NCBI GenBank assembly: GCA_009746045.1
Contig: RPFO01000022.1
Coordinates: forward strand, 1,436,413 to 1,500,412
Direction: 5' to 3'
Source of the DNA: Mesostigma viride
Taxonomy: Eukaryota; Streptophyta; Mesostigmatophyceae; Mesostigmatales; Mesostigmataceae
Length of the DNA: 64,000 nucleotides
Made by a program: the position numbers and the translations under genes
The notes under the pieces: generated by a model
What the model was told of the DNA's origin: nothing
What the model saw: the letters and a program-made list of their open reading frames with translations, nothing else
Database searches by the model: none
Part shown: positions 45,575 through 54,379 of the stretch, piece by piece
Layout of the letters: every line of letters starts with the position of its first letter
Position numbering within the stretch: position 1 is the first letter of the stretch

Positions 45575-46183
45575 ATGGCCGCTGCATCTTTCAACAGCCT
45601 GCCAGCAGAAATTGCGCACAATATCGTGCGCTTGGCATGGCCCTATGGGTGTGGTGTCGACAAGGCCATGCAGCAGGTGTGGGATGGTGTCAAAGGGGAA
45701 AAGGAGAACCTTGTGAATGATCTGAGGCAGATGCTGATGAATGAGTGCGTCGCACGCCTCGATCACGGGGTTAGGCAGAACCCCATCCTCGAGAACCACC
45801 ACGGCCCTGAGTTGCACGATATCATCAAGTCGCTCTCCGTGGCCACGCTGCCACTAAACGAGTCGCTCATCTTTGAGCGCGAGTGCACCAGGAAGCACGA
45901 GATGGAGTGGGTCTACACACATTTCGTTGAGGAACTCCTGCGGTCCATGGACTTGCAGCCCTGTGAGGGAGCAAGGGCCGCCAAGGACGACTTCATTGCC
46001 TCCCTGCCCTCCCCCGACAACCAGTTCACGCCGGAAGCGCGCGCCTTGCAGCTTCTCCACTGCATCCGCGATGCCTACGTGGCCGCCGGCCTCCTGGAGT
46101 TTGGCGGGCTCAGCTTCCATCTGGCCAATCTGTGCGTGGGGAGCTGCCTGAAGCAGTTTGTCGTGTATGTCATGTGGGCATGA
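45575..46183 (+). CDS. F-box-like protein, 202 aa
   Basis: ATG at 45575. Residues 5-22 (SFNSLPAEIAHNIVRLAW) match the start of an F-box (LP.E....I). The rest is helical with no domain I can name, including ELHDIIKSLSVATLPL and FVEELLRSMDLQPCEGARAA. An F-box would link the protein to Skp1/cullin ubiquitin ligases; that function is inferred from a short motif. It is intronless. A GGAATATTCC cluster lies about 100 bp upstream, and the 3' flank carries the shared CCGGCGGCGCGGACTCGCGG motif. Confidence 0.65.
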   Translation: MAAASFNSLPAEIAHNIVRLAWPYGCGVDKAMQQVWDGVKGEKENLVNDLRQMLMNECVARLDHGVRQNPILENHHGPELHDIIKSLSVATLPLNESLIFERECTRKHEMEWVYTHFVEELLRSMDLQPCEGARAAKDDFIASLPSPDNQFTPEARALQLLHCIRDAYVAAGLLEFGGLSFHLANLCVGSCLKQFVVYVMWA

Positions 46184-46290
46184 TCCTCCTGGGAAAAGAG
46201 GACTTGGTGAATAGAAAGTGACTATTCATGAATAACCAAAGCCCATTTCCTACCAACCTTGTTCCATCATCCAATGCACTAGGAAATAGA

Positions 46291-46311
46291 CCGGCGGCGC
46301 GGACTCGCGGA
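46291..46311 (+). promoter_or_regulatory. Shared 3' motif, copy 1
   Basis: CCGGCGGCGCGGACTCGCGG plus A, identical over 21 bases to 48482-48502. Each lies about 80-110 bp past the stop of a plus-strand island gene, so a 3'-end processing or boundary role is possible. Confidence 0.6.
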
Positions 46312-46500
46312 ATATATAGTATAGTATGCTGGCGTCCGTCACCACGAGACAGGCAGTGTTATTCTATGGGCCTAGTTGCTATATGACTCATTGGAATAGT
46401 TCAAGTCCCATGCACATAAGGAAATGTCATTTCATTACAATAAGAATCATAAGGATTAGGCCATTGCTAGACCCCTTTGCAGGCACGCAGGCCTGGCTGT

Positions 46501-47295
46501 TTAGCGGTTGTACATGCGCAGGCAGGGCGTCTGGCGGCCCTCAAACCCAGTGCAATCGTCTTTCACACGCAGAGTGTCCCCGCGCAGGGGGAACTTCACA
46601 CCAGAGGTGCAAGTCCACACGTGGGTGAGCAGAGTGCAGTCCGCCTTGTGGATCTTCCAGTGCGCAACCTGGCACTCGCGGGAGCAGTACCGCGCATCCT
46701 GGCAGCTGGCGCACCTGCGCTTCACCTCGCTCTTGCCCTTCTTCTCACACCCCGGCGCAGCACAGAAACCGCGAACCGACTCGGGGAAAGGACCAATGGG
46801 GCTGTCCAAAATGGGCGTGCGCACTGCGATCACCACCTTCTCGCAGGGGCGGGTATAGGGAAACGCCGTCCTCGCAACGATCTTGTCCGCGTCCTTGGGC
46901 ACGCGGAAGGACAGGCCAATCCTGGTAACCAGGTCGATGAACCCGTCGTCCTCCTTCTTCTCGCGAAGGAGGACGCACAGAAGCATGAACTCGCTCTCAG
47001 GGCGAATGTGGGACAGGATCTGACTGCGAACGCAGTACTTCCTGCTGATCGCAGTGCGTACGTCAATGAATTCAAACTCCAACTGGCGATCCAGAGCCGT
47101 AAAGGAGTCGAAACGAACCAGCACGCAAAAGGGGGTTTTCAACTTCTTTTCCCACTCATTCACGCAGCTGTACAAATTGCTGGAGTTTTCCATGGCCTTG
47201 CGCACCACCAAGCGGTACCAGCCCCCGCACAACTCCGCAAACAGGTCGGAGTGATCCTGAGGGAGCTCATTGGCAATCAGAGGGGTGGAATCCAT
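46501..47295 (-). CDS. MYND zinc-finger protein, 264 aa
   Basis: ATG at 47293-47295 on the minus strand. Residues 178-220 form a complete MYND finger: CAAPGC, then CASC, YCSREC and HWKIHKADC, with all eight zinc ligands visible. The first ~170 residues are globular (WYRLVVRKAMENSSNLYSCV, FMLLCVLLREKKEDDGF) and unrecognised. MYND fingers bind proline-rich partners and are common in protists and giant viruses. It is divergent from the gene at 47742 across a 450-bp spacer with GGAATATTCC repeats, so the two are probably co-regulated. Confidence 0.8.
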   Translation of the reverse strand: MDSTPLIANELPQDHSDLFAELCGGWYRLVVRKAMENSSNLYSCVNEWEKKLKTPFCVLVRFDSFTALDRQLEFEFIDVRTAISRKYCVRSQILSHIRPESEFMLLCVLLREKKEDDGFIDLVTRIGLSFRVPKDADKIVARTAFPYTRPCEKVVIAVRTPILDSPIGPFPESVRGFCAAPGCEKKGKSEVKRRCASCQDARYCSRECQVAHWKIHKADCTLLTHVWTCTSGVKFPLRGDTLRVKDDCTGFEGRQTPCLRMYNR

Positions 47296-47434
47296 AGCGG
47301 CTGACAGTCTGTGCGTGCTCGTGCGGATTGGCGTGGTTTGGCTGCCAAACTCGCCCTCCTCCGCTTATGTGCCCGCACCCCACCCGCCCCGCCCAATAGT
47401 CCCGTGCCACGTGGCAGGACCGGATTGGCGGGGT

Positions 47435-47590
47435 GGAATATTCCCACGGAATATCCGCGGAGCGCCGCGCCTTCTAGAAAGGCGTCGCGCCGGGAATATT
47501 CCCACGGATATCCCGTGGAAGCGCCGCGCCACTGCCACCTGGCACCGTCCCATTGGTCCGCTTGGAATATTCGTGGGAATATGCCGCCGT
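47435..47590. promoter_or_regulatory. Divergent promoter with GGAATATTCC(C)ACGG repeats
   Basis: Copies at 47435-47444, 47492-47503 (GGGAATATTCCC) and a partial copy at 47563, several followed by CACGG. ATTGG (CCAAT) boxes lie near 47424, 47552 and 47620, and a GGATAAAAC TATA-like box at 47667-47675 is about 70 bp before the ATG at 47742. It serves the MYND gene on one side and the RING-like gene on the other. Confidence 0.65.
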
Positions 47591-47741
47591 GTCGTGCCCG
47601 CGTGACACGCGGCGGACTCCCATTGGACTGTCGTGGGTGTCGCGCGCTTCGCGCGGGCCTCGGCAGGGATAAAACGCGGAGGCGGGCGTTTGGGGGTCCC
47701 AATCCGCCCAGCACCACTCAAAACCAACTCCTCTCACTGCA

Positions 47742-48410
47742 ATGGAGCCCTCCCGCGATAAGCCGGCTATGGCGGCAACGGATGTCCCTCCTGCCAAGCG
47801 CCAGCCGCCTGCAAACGGCAATGGCGAGCAGTCCCCCGCCATGAAGGTGTACCTGAAACAGCGGGACACCGAGGACAAGGTGGCAAAGTTCCTGGGGGCT
47901 GTGAAAACCAAGCAGGGGCACGCAAACACGCACGAATTCGATGAGAAGTACAAGCGGGACGCGCACATGCACGATATCCAAGTGCTGCCGGGCGGCGAGA
48001 TTTTCTGCGAGAATGCCGCATCGGTGGGCGCCTTCCTCTGCGATTCGGGCGTTTTTGGGAAGAGCGCGCGCGCAGAACCGCCTGCACAGAACAGGGCTGG
48101 CAGTGTGCGGGGGCCTGTTACTTGCGGCGTGTGCAAGAAGCACACCGATTTCCTGCTGGATCCGCAGCAGGATGCCAGCGGAGGGGAGGACCCTCAGGAG
48201 CATATCCATATCCACGGTGTGTGTGTGGATTGCGCTGTGCAGACCATAGAAAAGAGCGGCAAGCGCGGCATGTGGTGCCCCTTGTGCGCTGCGGACCCTT
48301 TGATCGAAGTGCTGATCGATTTGGGCCGCGCAAAACACCTTTCGGAGGCCCCGTACTTTGTGTACAGCCCCGAGAAGAGCCTGCTGGCTGCTGCCTATGA
48401 GGATATGTGA
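47742..48410 (+). CDS. RING-like zinc protein, 222 aa
   Basis: ATG at 47742. The C-terminal half has CGVC (residues 128-131), an HIHIHGVCVDC stretch (about 154-164) and WCPLC (178-182). That is a RING-type ligand arrangement with a long first loop. The N-terminal half is charged, with MKVYLKQRDTEDKVAKFLGA. RING domains act as ubiquitin E3 ligases, and together with the neighbouring F-box-like gene this hints at ubiquitin manipulation; that is inference. Intronless. An AATAAA signal follows the stop at 48424. Confidence 0.65.
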   Translation: MEPSRDKPAMAATDVPPAKRQPPANGNGEQSPAMKVYLKQRDTEDKVAKFLGAVKTKQGHANTHEFDEKYKRDAHMHDIQVLPGGEIFCENAASVGAFLCDSGVFGKSARAEPPAQNRAGSVRGPVTCGVCKKHTDFLLDPQQDASGGEDPQEHIHIHGVCVDCAVQTIEKSGKRGMWCPLCAADPLIEVLIDLGRAKHLSEAPYFVYSPEKSLLAAAYEDM

Positions 48411-48423
48411 ATGGTGCAGTACT

Positions 48424-48429
48424 AATAAA
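48424..48429 (+). terminator. AATAAA polyadenylation signal of RING-like gene
   Basis: AATAAA 14 bp after the stop codon, a plausible poly(A) signal. Confidence 0.55.
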
Positions 48430-48481
48430 GCTTGGATTGTTTTCCTTATAAAGTCCCCACAATGAGCCCCACATAGACAGC

Positions 48482-48502
48482 CCGGCGGCGCGGACTCGCG
48501 GA
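48482..48502 (+). promoter_or_regulatory. Shared 3' motif, copy 2
   Basis: Exact 21-base match to 46291-46311, again just beyond the 3' end of an island gene. Confidence 0.6.
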
Positions 48503-48581
48503 CTTAGACAGACCCGGCAGCACGCTCGGGCCGACAGGCGCCGGACCGGACAGGCGGCGGGCCGACAGGCGCTGGATAGAG

Positions 48582-49115
48582 GGGTGACGGGCGCCAGCGG
48601 AAATTTTCGTGGGTGACGGGCGCCAGCGGAAATTTTCGTGGGTGACGGCCGCCAGCAGCTATTTTCGTGGGTGACGGGCGCCAGCGGAAATTTTCGTGGG
48701 TGACGGGCGCCAGCGGAAATTTTCGTGGGTGACGGGCGCCAGCGGAAATTTTCGTGGGTGACGGACGCCAGCGGAAATTTTCGTGGGTGACGGCCGCCAG
48801 CAGCGATTTTCGTGGGTGACGGGCGCCAGCGGAAATTTTCGTGGGTGACGGACGCCAGCGGAAATTTTCGTGGGTGACGGACGCCAGCAGCGATTTTCGT
48901 GGGTGACGGCCGCCAGCGGAAATTTTCGTGGGTGACGGGCGCAGCGGAAATTTTCGTGGGTGACGGACGCCAGCGGAAATTTTCGTGGGTGACGGCCGCC
49001 AGCAGCGATTTTCGTGGGTGACGGACGCCAGCGGAAATTTTCGTGGGTGACGGGCGCCAGCAGCGAATTCCGTGGGTGACGGGCGCCAGCGGAAATTTTC
49101 GTGGGTGACAGGCGA
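48582..49115. repeat. 29-bp minisatellite (GGGTGACGGGCGCCAGCGGA...)
   Basis: About 18 units of 29 bp. Two versions mix: one with CAGCGGAAATTTTCGT and one with CAGCAGCGATTTTCGT, and the base after GACGG varies among G, C and A. The 391-codon minus-strand frame over it is an artefact. A G-rich zone of GGTTCGGGCGAAC repeats follows to 49341. Confidence 0.95.
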
Positions 49116-49341
49116 CAGCAGTCAGCCCCGCACGGGAATGCGCGGGCCGACAGGCGCCGGTTCCGACAGCCGCGGGCCGGCAGCCGACGGTTACGGCACG
49201 TGACAGGCGCCCGTGGACCCTCCACGCCCCGCGGGCCGAATCCGGGTCGAGTAAGTGCCGAGTCGGCGCGCGGACGCCGGAAAGCGGACGCACACCGCCG
49301 GGCGGGGCGGGCGAACGGTTCGGGCGAACGGTTCGGGCGAA

Positions 49342-50128
49342 CGGTTCGGGCTATCCCCCACGACACTCGACGAATCCCACGGAAAATGAAAAGTTTGAAA
49401 AGTTCGGGCTATCCTGTTCGCCCGAACTTTTCGCGATAGCCCGAACTTTTCAAAACCTCCCACGGGAAAACCAAAACTTTTGAAAAGTTTTGGCCCTGAG
49501 TCCCACGGCAAATGAAAAGTTTGAAAAGTTCGGGCGAAGGTTCGGGCGAACGAAAAATAGCACGAACCGCCAACTTAGTCCCCATCGGACGGGGTGCACT
49601 GCACTTTCGTATATACTCTACCTTCCTTTCCTAACACATAAAATATTGCACATGCTTCCTAACACATATTATTCTAACACACTTCCTAACACATATTATT
49701 TACCACTACACACTAGCCTGTATACAGCCATAGCCATAATAATATGTGTTAGCAAACATACCTATATTTTATGTGTTAGCAACCATACCCATAATAATAT
49801 GTGTTAGCAACCCTACCTATATTTTATGTGTTAGCAAACCAACACAAAGGATATACACACCCCTACCCGTGCACACCCCCGCCAGTGGGAACTAAGTTGG
49901 CGGTTCGGGCGATTTTGCGTTCGCCCGAACCATAGCCCGAACTTTTCAAACTTTTCATTTGCCGTGGGAATCAGAGCCAAAACTTTTTGAAACTTTTCGT
50001 TTTCGCGTGGGAGGCTCTGAAAAGTTCGGGCTATCCTGAAAAGTTCGGGCTATCCTGTTCGCCCGAACTTTTCAAACTTTTCGTTTGCCGTGGGAGACGG
50101 CCAGTGCCGTGGGGGACAGCCCGAACCG
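49342..50128. mobile_element. Foldback/MITE-like element, copy 2
   Basis: The arms, of roughly 280 bp each, are inverted copies. They start CGGTTCGGGCTATCCCCCAC and run through repeated GAAAAGTTCGGGC and CCGCCAACTTAGT. The AT-rich centre has alternating AACACATA and TATGTGTTAGCAA. The same design and motifs occur in the element at 17867-18411, so one family inhabits both the left region and the gene island. No coding frame. Confidence 0.85.
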
Positions 50129-50263
50129 CTCCGGCGCGGGGCCGGGGACGGGACGGGGAGGGGGACACAAGCCGCGGGGCCGCGATCCAACACACAAGCG
50201 CGCACGCAGAGACGGACCAACCCAAACATTGTTATTAACAATATACGGATCCGTAAATACGAG

Positions 50264-51163
50264 TCAACACACAACACCACCACCCGCGGGCGGAGGGGGG
50301 CCTGTCAAGAACGGGTCTGAGTACTGCGCCAACTCGCGGTTCAACTCGGCCATCAGGCCAGGCGTCTCCGCCTCAATCCTGTCCAACTCACCGGGAGCGA
50401 AACAGCTCCCATACTTTTCCCAGTTCTCCTCACACTCGGCCCAAAACGCGCCCACGTCAATAGAACACGAGAGGGTCTCATCCACCGCACCGGTGGTCGA
50501 CGCGACGGGCGTCTCGGCGGGGTCGGGCGACCGCATGATACGCGAGATCTCCTCGTCGGTAAAGTCGAAATCCAGGATCGCGTCTTCGTCCACGAACGTG
50601 AACAGGGGCGACGACGACAACGAGCCGTCCGCCACCGGCGAGCAACGCGACAAGGGGGCGGGGTATCCGGTACCGGCGCACGAAGCACCACCGTCGTCGC
50701 GATCGCACCGCCGATCCACAACGCACTGGATCTCGCTCGCGCCCCCCGGCGAATTTGCAAACGACGAAAACGACACCCATTTCGGGCTGTCCACCGAGGG
50801 CGGCGGGGAAGACGGGCAGGCCAAGCGGTCGTACGGGCCCACGGCGACAGCCTCGCGAGTGTGGCACGGTGCGCGGCGGAACACATTAACCGGCGTAGAG
50901 TCCAGCAACGGCGGGCACGACACGCACGAGTTGGGAAGCCGCCATGTGTTGGCACCCACGCGAGAAGACGTCGTCAGCTGACGGAGACGTTCCGCCTGTT
51001 CGCGGCGGTGTTTCTGCGCCCACACGCGTTCGCGGGCGCGGCACGGGTCGCACCGTTTCGTGTGCGTGTTGCCGTCTTTCACGGAGGTGAACAGGGCGAC
51101 GGGCTTGTGCGACTTGCACTTGTTGCACCAGCACAGCTGCGGGGGATTGTCGGAGGCGTCCAT
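50264..51163 (-). CDS. Cys-rich zinc-motif protein, 299 aa
   Basis: I chose ATG at 51161-51163 because a TATA-like CTTAAAAGG lies about 90 bp upstream; a longer GTG-initiated frame is unlikely. Residues 11-44 read CWCNKC ... KRCDPCRARERVW, a Cys4 motif followed by Arg-rich residues, a pattern also seen in many fungal and protist proteins. The rest is Ser/Pro/Asp-rich with an acidic segment (DEDAILDFDFTDEEISRIM) that could be an activation-type region. A regulatory DNA- or RNA-binding role is inference. It is divergent from the MYND gene at 57212, now separated from it by the 5.36-kb insertion. Confidence 0.6.
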   Translation of the reverse strand: MDASDNPPQLCWCNKCKSHKPVALFTSVKDGNTHTKRCDPCRARERVWAQKHRREQAERLRQLTTSSRVGANTWRLPNSCVSCPPLLDSTPVNVFRRAPCHTREAVAVGPYDRLACPSSPPPSVDSPKWVSFSSFANSPGGASEIQCVVDRRCDRDDGGASCAGTGYPAPLSRCSPVADGSLSSSPLFTFVDEDAILDFDFTDEEISRIMRSPDPAETPVASTTGAVDETLSCSIDVGAFWAECEENWEKYGSCFAPGELDRIEAETPGLMAELNRELAQYSDPFLTGPPPPAGGGVVC

Positions 51164-51247
51164 GGCGGGGCGACGAGAGACGCGGGCAGAGTCTCGCTCA
51201 CTTGAGTGGTTCTGAGGCGAGAAGACCCCTTTGGACAGAGGGCACCG

Positions 51248-51318
51248 CCTTTTAAGTCCGCGACCATCCGCACGGACCAATCGCGTGCGAGGGAGGAGGG
51301 CCGCCCCGACCCACCAAT
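51248..51318 (-). promoter_or_regulatory. CCAAT/TATA promoter of zinc-motif gene
   Basis: TATA-like CTTAAAAGG at 51248-51256 (minus) and CCAAT elements at about 51277 and 51314. The promoter at 57065-57130 has the same element types. Confidence 0.55.
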
Positions 51319-51356
51319 CACGCGCAGATGTAACCGCGAGCTTATCCGTAACCGAA

Positions 51357-51576
51357 GATCGGACTAGGATCCGACGGTGGCCGGGCGTAACCGGTGGTCG
51401 GGGGTTGCGATCGGACGACGGGCGCGCGAAACGTTATCCGTTTTCTAGAAGGGTGTACAGATAAGGTAACTGACTCCCGGCGAGGTACGATCCGGCGGTC
51501 ACGGTGTCGTAACCGACGACCGGGGATTGCGATCGGACGGCGGGCGCGCGAAACGTTATCCGTCTTCCGGAAGAGT
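51357..51576. repeat. ~123-bp promoter-region tandem repeat, cut by a transposon
   Basis: Two units share TTGCGATCGGACG, GGGCGCGCGAAACGTTATCC and GAAG(G/A)GTGTACAG. The second unit stops at 51576-51581 where the 5.36-kb element begins. The next unit resumes at 56944 with GTACAGAGAAGGTAACGGAC, matching GTACAGATAAGGTAACTGAC at about 51457. Confidence 0.8.
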
Positions 51577-52220
51577 GTACAGTACCAACCCGCGGTAACG
51601 CAACTAGTTACGCAACTAATCAAAAAAAATTAAATGACGTATTTATATGAAGGAAGTGTAGGGCTACCCAACGCCACCTTCCGTTGCGTAAAAGCTTATG
51701 TCTACAGAAAGATACGGGGTCAGGAAGAATCGCCATAGCCAGTTCCGCAAAAGGCACTCACCGATTTTGCGGTTCCGCAACGAGGGAGAAACGCAACAAA
51801 CATGGGGTACCCTCGATGTAGGGGCCAATAATGAACTGACGCGTTGCGGTTAAAAAGGATGCGGCGGAAGTCAGAAGTCTGAAATTGATCGATCCTCAGT
51901 TATTACGTCTGGCTTCCTCGTATTTACGAAAGGTGCGTAAGGGCTGCCACCGGTACGTACAGTACGTAGTACCAGGTCCGCCATGGCATATCGACGTGTT
52001 AAAATTTGGCATACACGCCAAAATTAATTTTGCCCGACAGGCTCATGAAATATAATGTGTTCGCTTGGACTGTTTATATGTACTGAAAGCATAGCATCAT
52101 TGACGATGGCTTGTGCGAAATCCTCACATTAATATGTAAAGTACTAATCGTGGATCGGACGTGCATAACGTCGCTCCACACGTAAGCCAGCCATAATTTC
52201 AATGCACAAGGATACACATT

Positions 52221-52343
52221 TCCATCACCATTCATCTTCATCATCCTGAACGACTCGAAAACGCGGAAAAGATAACGGCAGGCTCGAGCTACCATGGTCC
52301 GGATTCTCCCGATTTCTGGCCTGCGCTGGTTGTCTCTTTGATA
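52221..52343 (+). repeat. Dispersed repeat, copy B (with 6018-6140)
   Basis: About 90 percent identical by eye to the copy at 6 kb; lies near the left end of the TIR element. Confidence 0.85.
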
Positions 52344-52463
52344 ACGTGCATGTACCAAAAAATTTGTGGGCGCGGTGTACGTATTTTTCACACTTGATCA
52401 TCGTGAACCGGCGTGTACCCTCGTCCGGCGCACGCATTACATACTACATACACGTGTACGTAC

Positions 52464-52545
52464 GACAGGACAACAGCTATCTATCAATGATGATAGATAG
52501 CTGTTTGTCCTGTCGGTCATTGATAGATAGCTGTTGTCCTGTCGG
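52464..52545. repeat. Hairpin plus third arm (CGACAGGACAACAGCTATCT)
   Basis: CGACAGGACAACAGCTATCT and following bases pair with GATAGATAGCTGTTTGTCCT at 52490-52515. A third copy of the right arm follows at about 52519-52545. Confidence 0.85.
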
Positions 52546-52719
52546 AGATAGTACAACAATTACAATACATCATCACTTGATCTTAGCTTGCAATTTATAA
52601 ACATTAAATCATCATTTTTAAAAGGAACAAATATAATTGATCATCCACAAGTCCGCCTGTAAGTGGGTGCACACGGGTGTACACTACGGGTGTACACAGG
52701 TGTACACGCCGGGTGTATT

Positions 52720-53020
52720 ATGTAGTAGAAACAGCCCGGTACATGCTCTACTACCAGTCTGCCACACGCTAAGTGTCGTTGGTATGTAGCTAGTGGCGTG
52801 ACCCACAACGTCGTTGTGGGTCACGCTCCACTTCGGTCTACTGCCACACGCCGTGTCGGCGCTTGGTATCTACATCTATGTGGTGGCGTGACCCACAACG
52901 TCGTTGTGGGTCACGCTCCACTTCGGTCTATGTACTGCCATGCCACACGCTAAGTGTCGGCGCTTGGTATGTAAGCTTATCTTACTGTATTTAGTCATTT
53001 TAGTGGCGTGATCCACAACG
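52720..53020. repeat. 90-bp tandem repeat containing a 31-bp hairpin
   Basis: GCGTGACCCACAACG, one T, then its exact complement occurs at 52796-52826 and 52886-52916. The surrounding CCACACGCTAAGTGTCGG...TTGGTATGTA sequence repeats with it, and a partial third hairpin arm lies at about 53004. Confidence 0.85.
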
Positions 53021-53099
53021 AAGCCGATACATGTGTACCCTCATCTGACACTTATGTACTAATACCGTCTCTGACACATATGTAAGTACTAATAATGCC

Positions 53100-53520
53100 G
53101 TCTCCCAAGGTACGCAATCTACCGACTTGCGTGCTCAAGGGGCCGGTTTTCCCCCGGGTGCGCACTTCTCAGAATCGCACGACCACACCGCGCGCAACCT
53201 GGAGTGTGCGTTTGAAAGAAAACAATGCCATTTCCAAAGGTGTAGGTACGCAATCTATCGACTTTACTAGGGAGTGCGTAACTAGGGAGTGCGCAAGGGG
53301 CCGGTTTCCCCCCGGGTGCGCACTTCTCAGAATCGCACAACCACACCGCGCGCAACCTGGAGTGTGCGTTTGAAAGAAAACAATGCCATTTCCAAAGGTG
53401 TAGGTACGCAATCTATCGACTTTACTAGGGAGTGCGTAACTAGGGAGTGCGCAAGGGGCCGGTTTCCCCCCGGGTGCGCACTTCTCAGAATCGCACGACC
53501 ACACCGTGCAACCTGAAGTG
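53100..53520. repeat. 158-bp tandem repeat
   Basis: About 2.5 units containing GGGGCCGGTTT(C/T)CCCCCGGG and ACAATGCCATTTCCAAAGGT, with starts of the latter at 53222 and 53380. Non-coding. Confidence 0.85.
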
Positions 53521-53549
53521 CGTGAATTGGCACCGTGCGCGTTTCGGAA

Positions 53550-54090
53550 ATGCACGACTTAGCCATGGCGGCTTTGCACCCGTGCTTGCAATTTACTGTA
53601 CGTTTGCGGACGAATTTCCCGGCCAAACTCAGGAAATAGAGCTTATACGTCCCAAATATGATTCGGATCAATTTTTAGCTCGCGGGGATGCGATTTACCA
53701 CGTGCCGTCAGTGTTCTTGCTGGGAAAAACTGCGATCAGGCAGGTTCGACGGAATTGATTACTACAAGTGCTTTACGGCGCAACCCGGCGGGTGTCTAGG
53801 TTTATTTAATTACTTGTTATCATGCATCGTCGTTGAATATAGGCAGCGGCAGTAAAGATGTGACGATTTTGACCACCCTGTCACATCACAGCTTGTGTGC
53901 CGCAAAGTGCCGCTTTTGCGGGCACTGCCTGGGCCAAGGTAACGTTAGCCATGCAAGGTATGGCTGGTTTATCGTTCCCCCATGGTTTCCTGACGTTTGT
54001 AAATGAATTTAATCTTGTGAGGCGTTGTCACTTTTCAGCCTTGATGATCTTTCTCGACCGTTGCCTGGCCCTCTCTAAAGCCCTCTTTTT
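53550..54090 (+). repeat. Diverged dispersed repeat shared with 12790-13330
   Basis: Same ordered blocks as in the TTAA element at 12.5-14.3 kb, diverged by substitutions and small indels. Confidence 0.75.
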
Positions 54091-54379
54091 TTACCATGCA
54101 AATGCCACACCATGGTGTGGTAGTGCATGTTTCTAACGCTAAATGCGTTGAATAACATTCATAGATGTTATTTATTCTTTTGCTACGTTCATATTGCGTG
54201 ATTGTTTGGCCATGGGCTGCTTCAAGGGTGCTTTCAAGCTTATACGGGTGATAGAAAATCTTGGTGACAAACCATGGGCATAATGTGCCAGTCAGTATGC
54301 TGGCCATGTCATGTCAAAATAAACAGTTTAGCCAGGAGGAGGAGGATTATAAGATGCTGAGCTGGGCTTACAACTGTTT

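Noticed and set aside
48118-49293. 391-codon minus-strand frame
   Set aside because: It runs through the 29-bp minisatellite and reads the same repeat in all frames; the plus-strand RING-like gene overlaps its 3' part.
50353-50955. Overlapping Arg-rich frames and the 298-codon plus-strand frame
   Set aside because: Shadows of the zinc-motif gene; no promoter or motif supports them.
51164-51280. N-terminal extension of the zinc-motif gene
   Set aside because: It would begin at GTG and include the TATA-like and CCAAT elements; the ATG at 51163 fits better.
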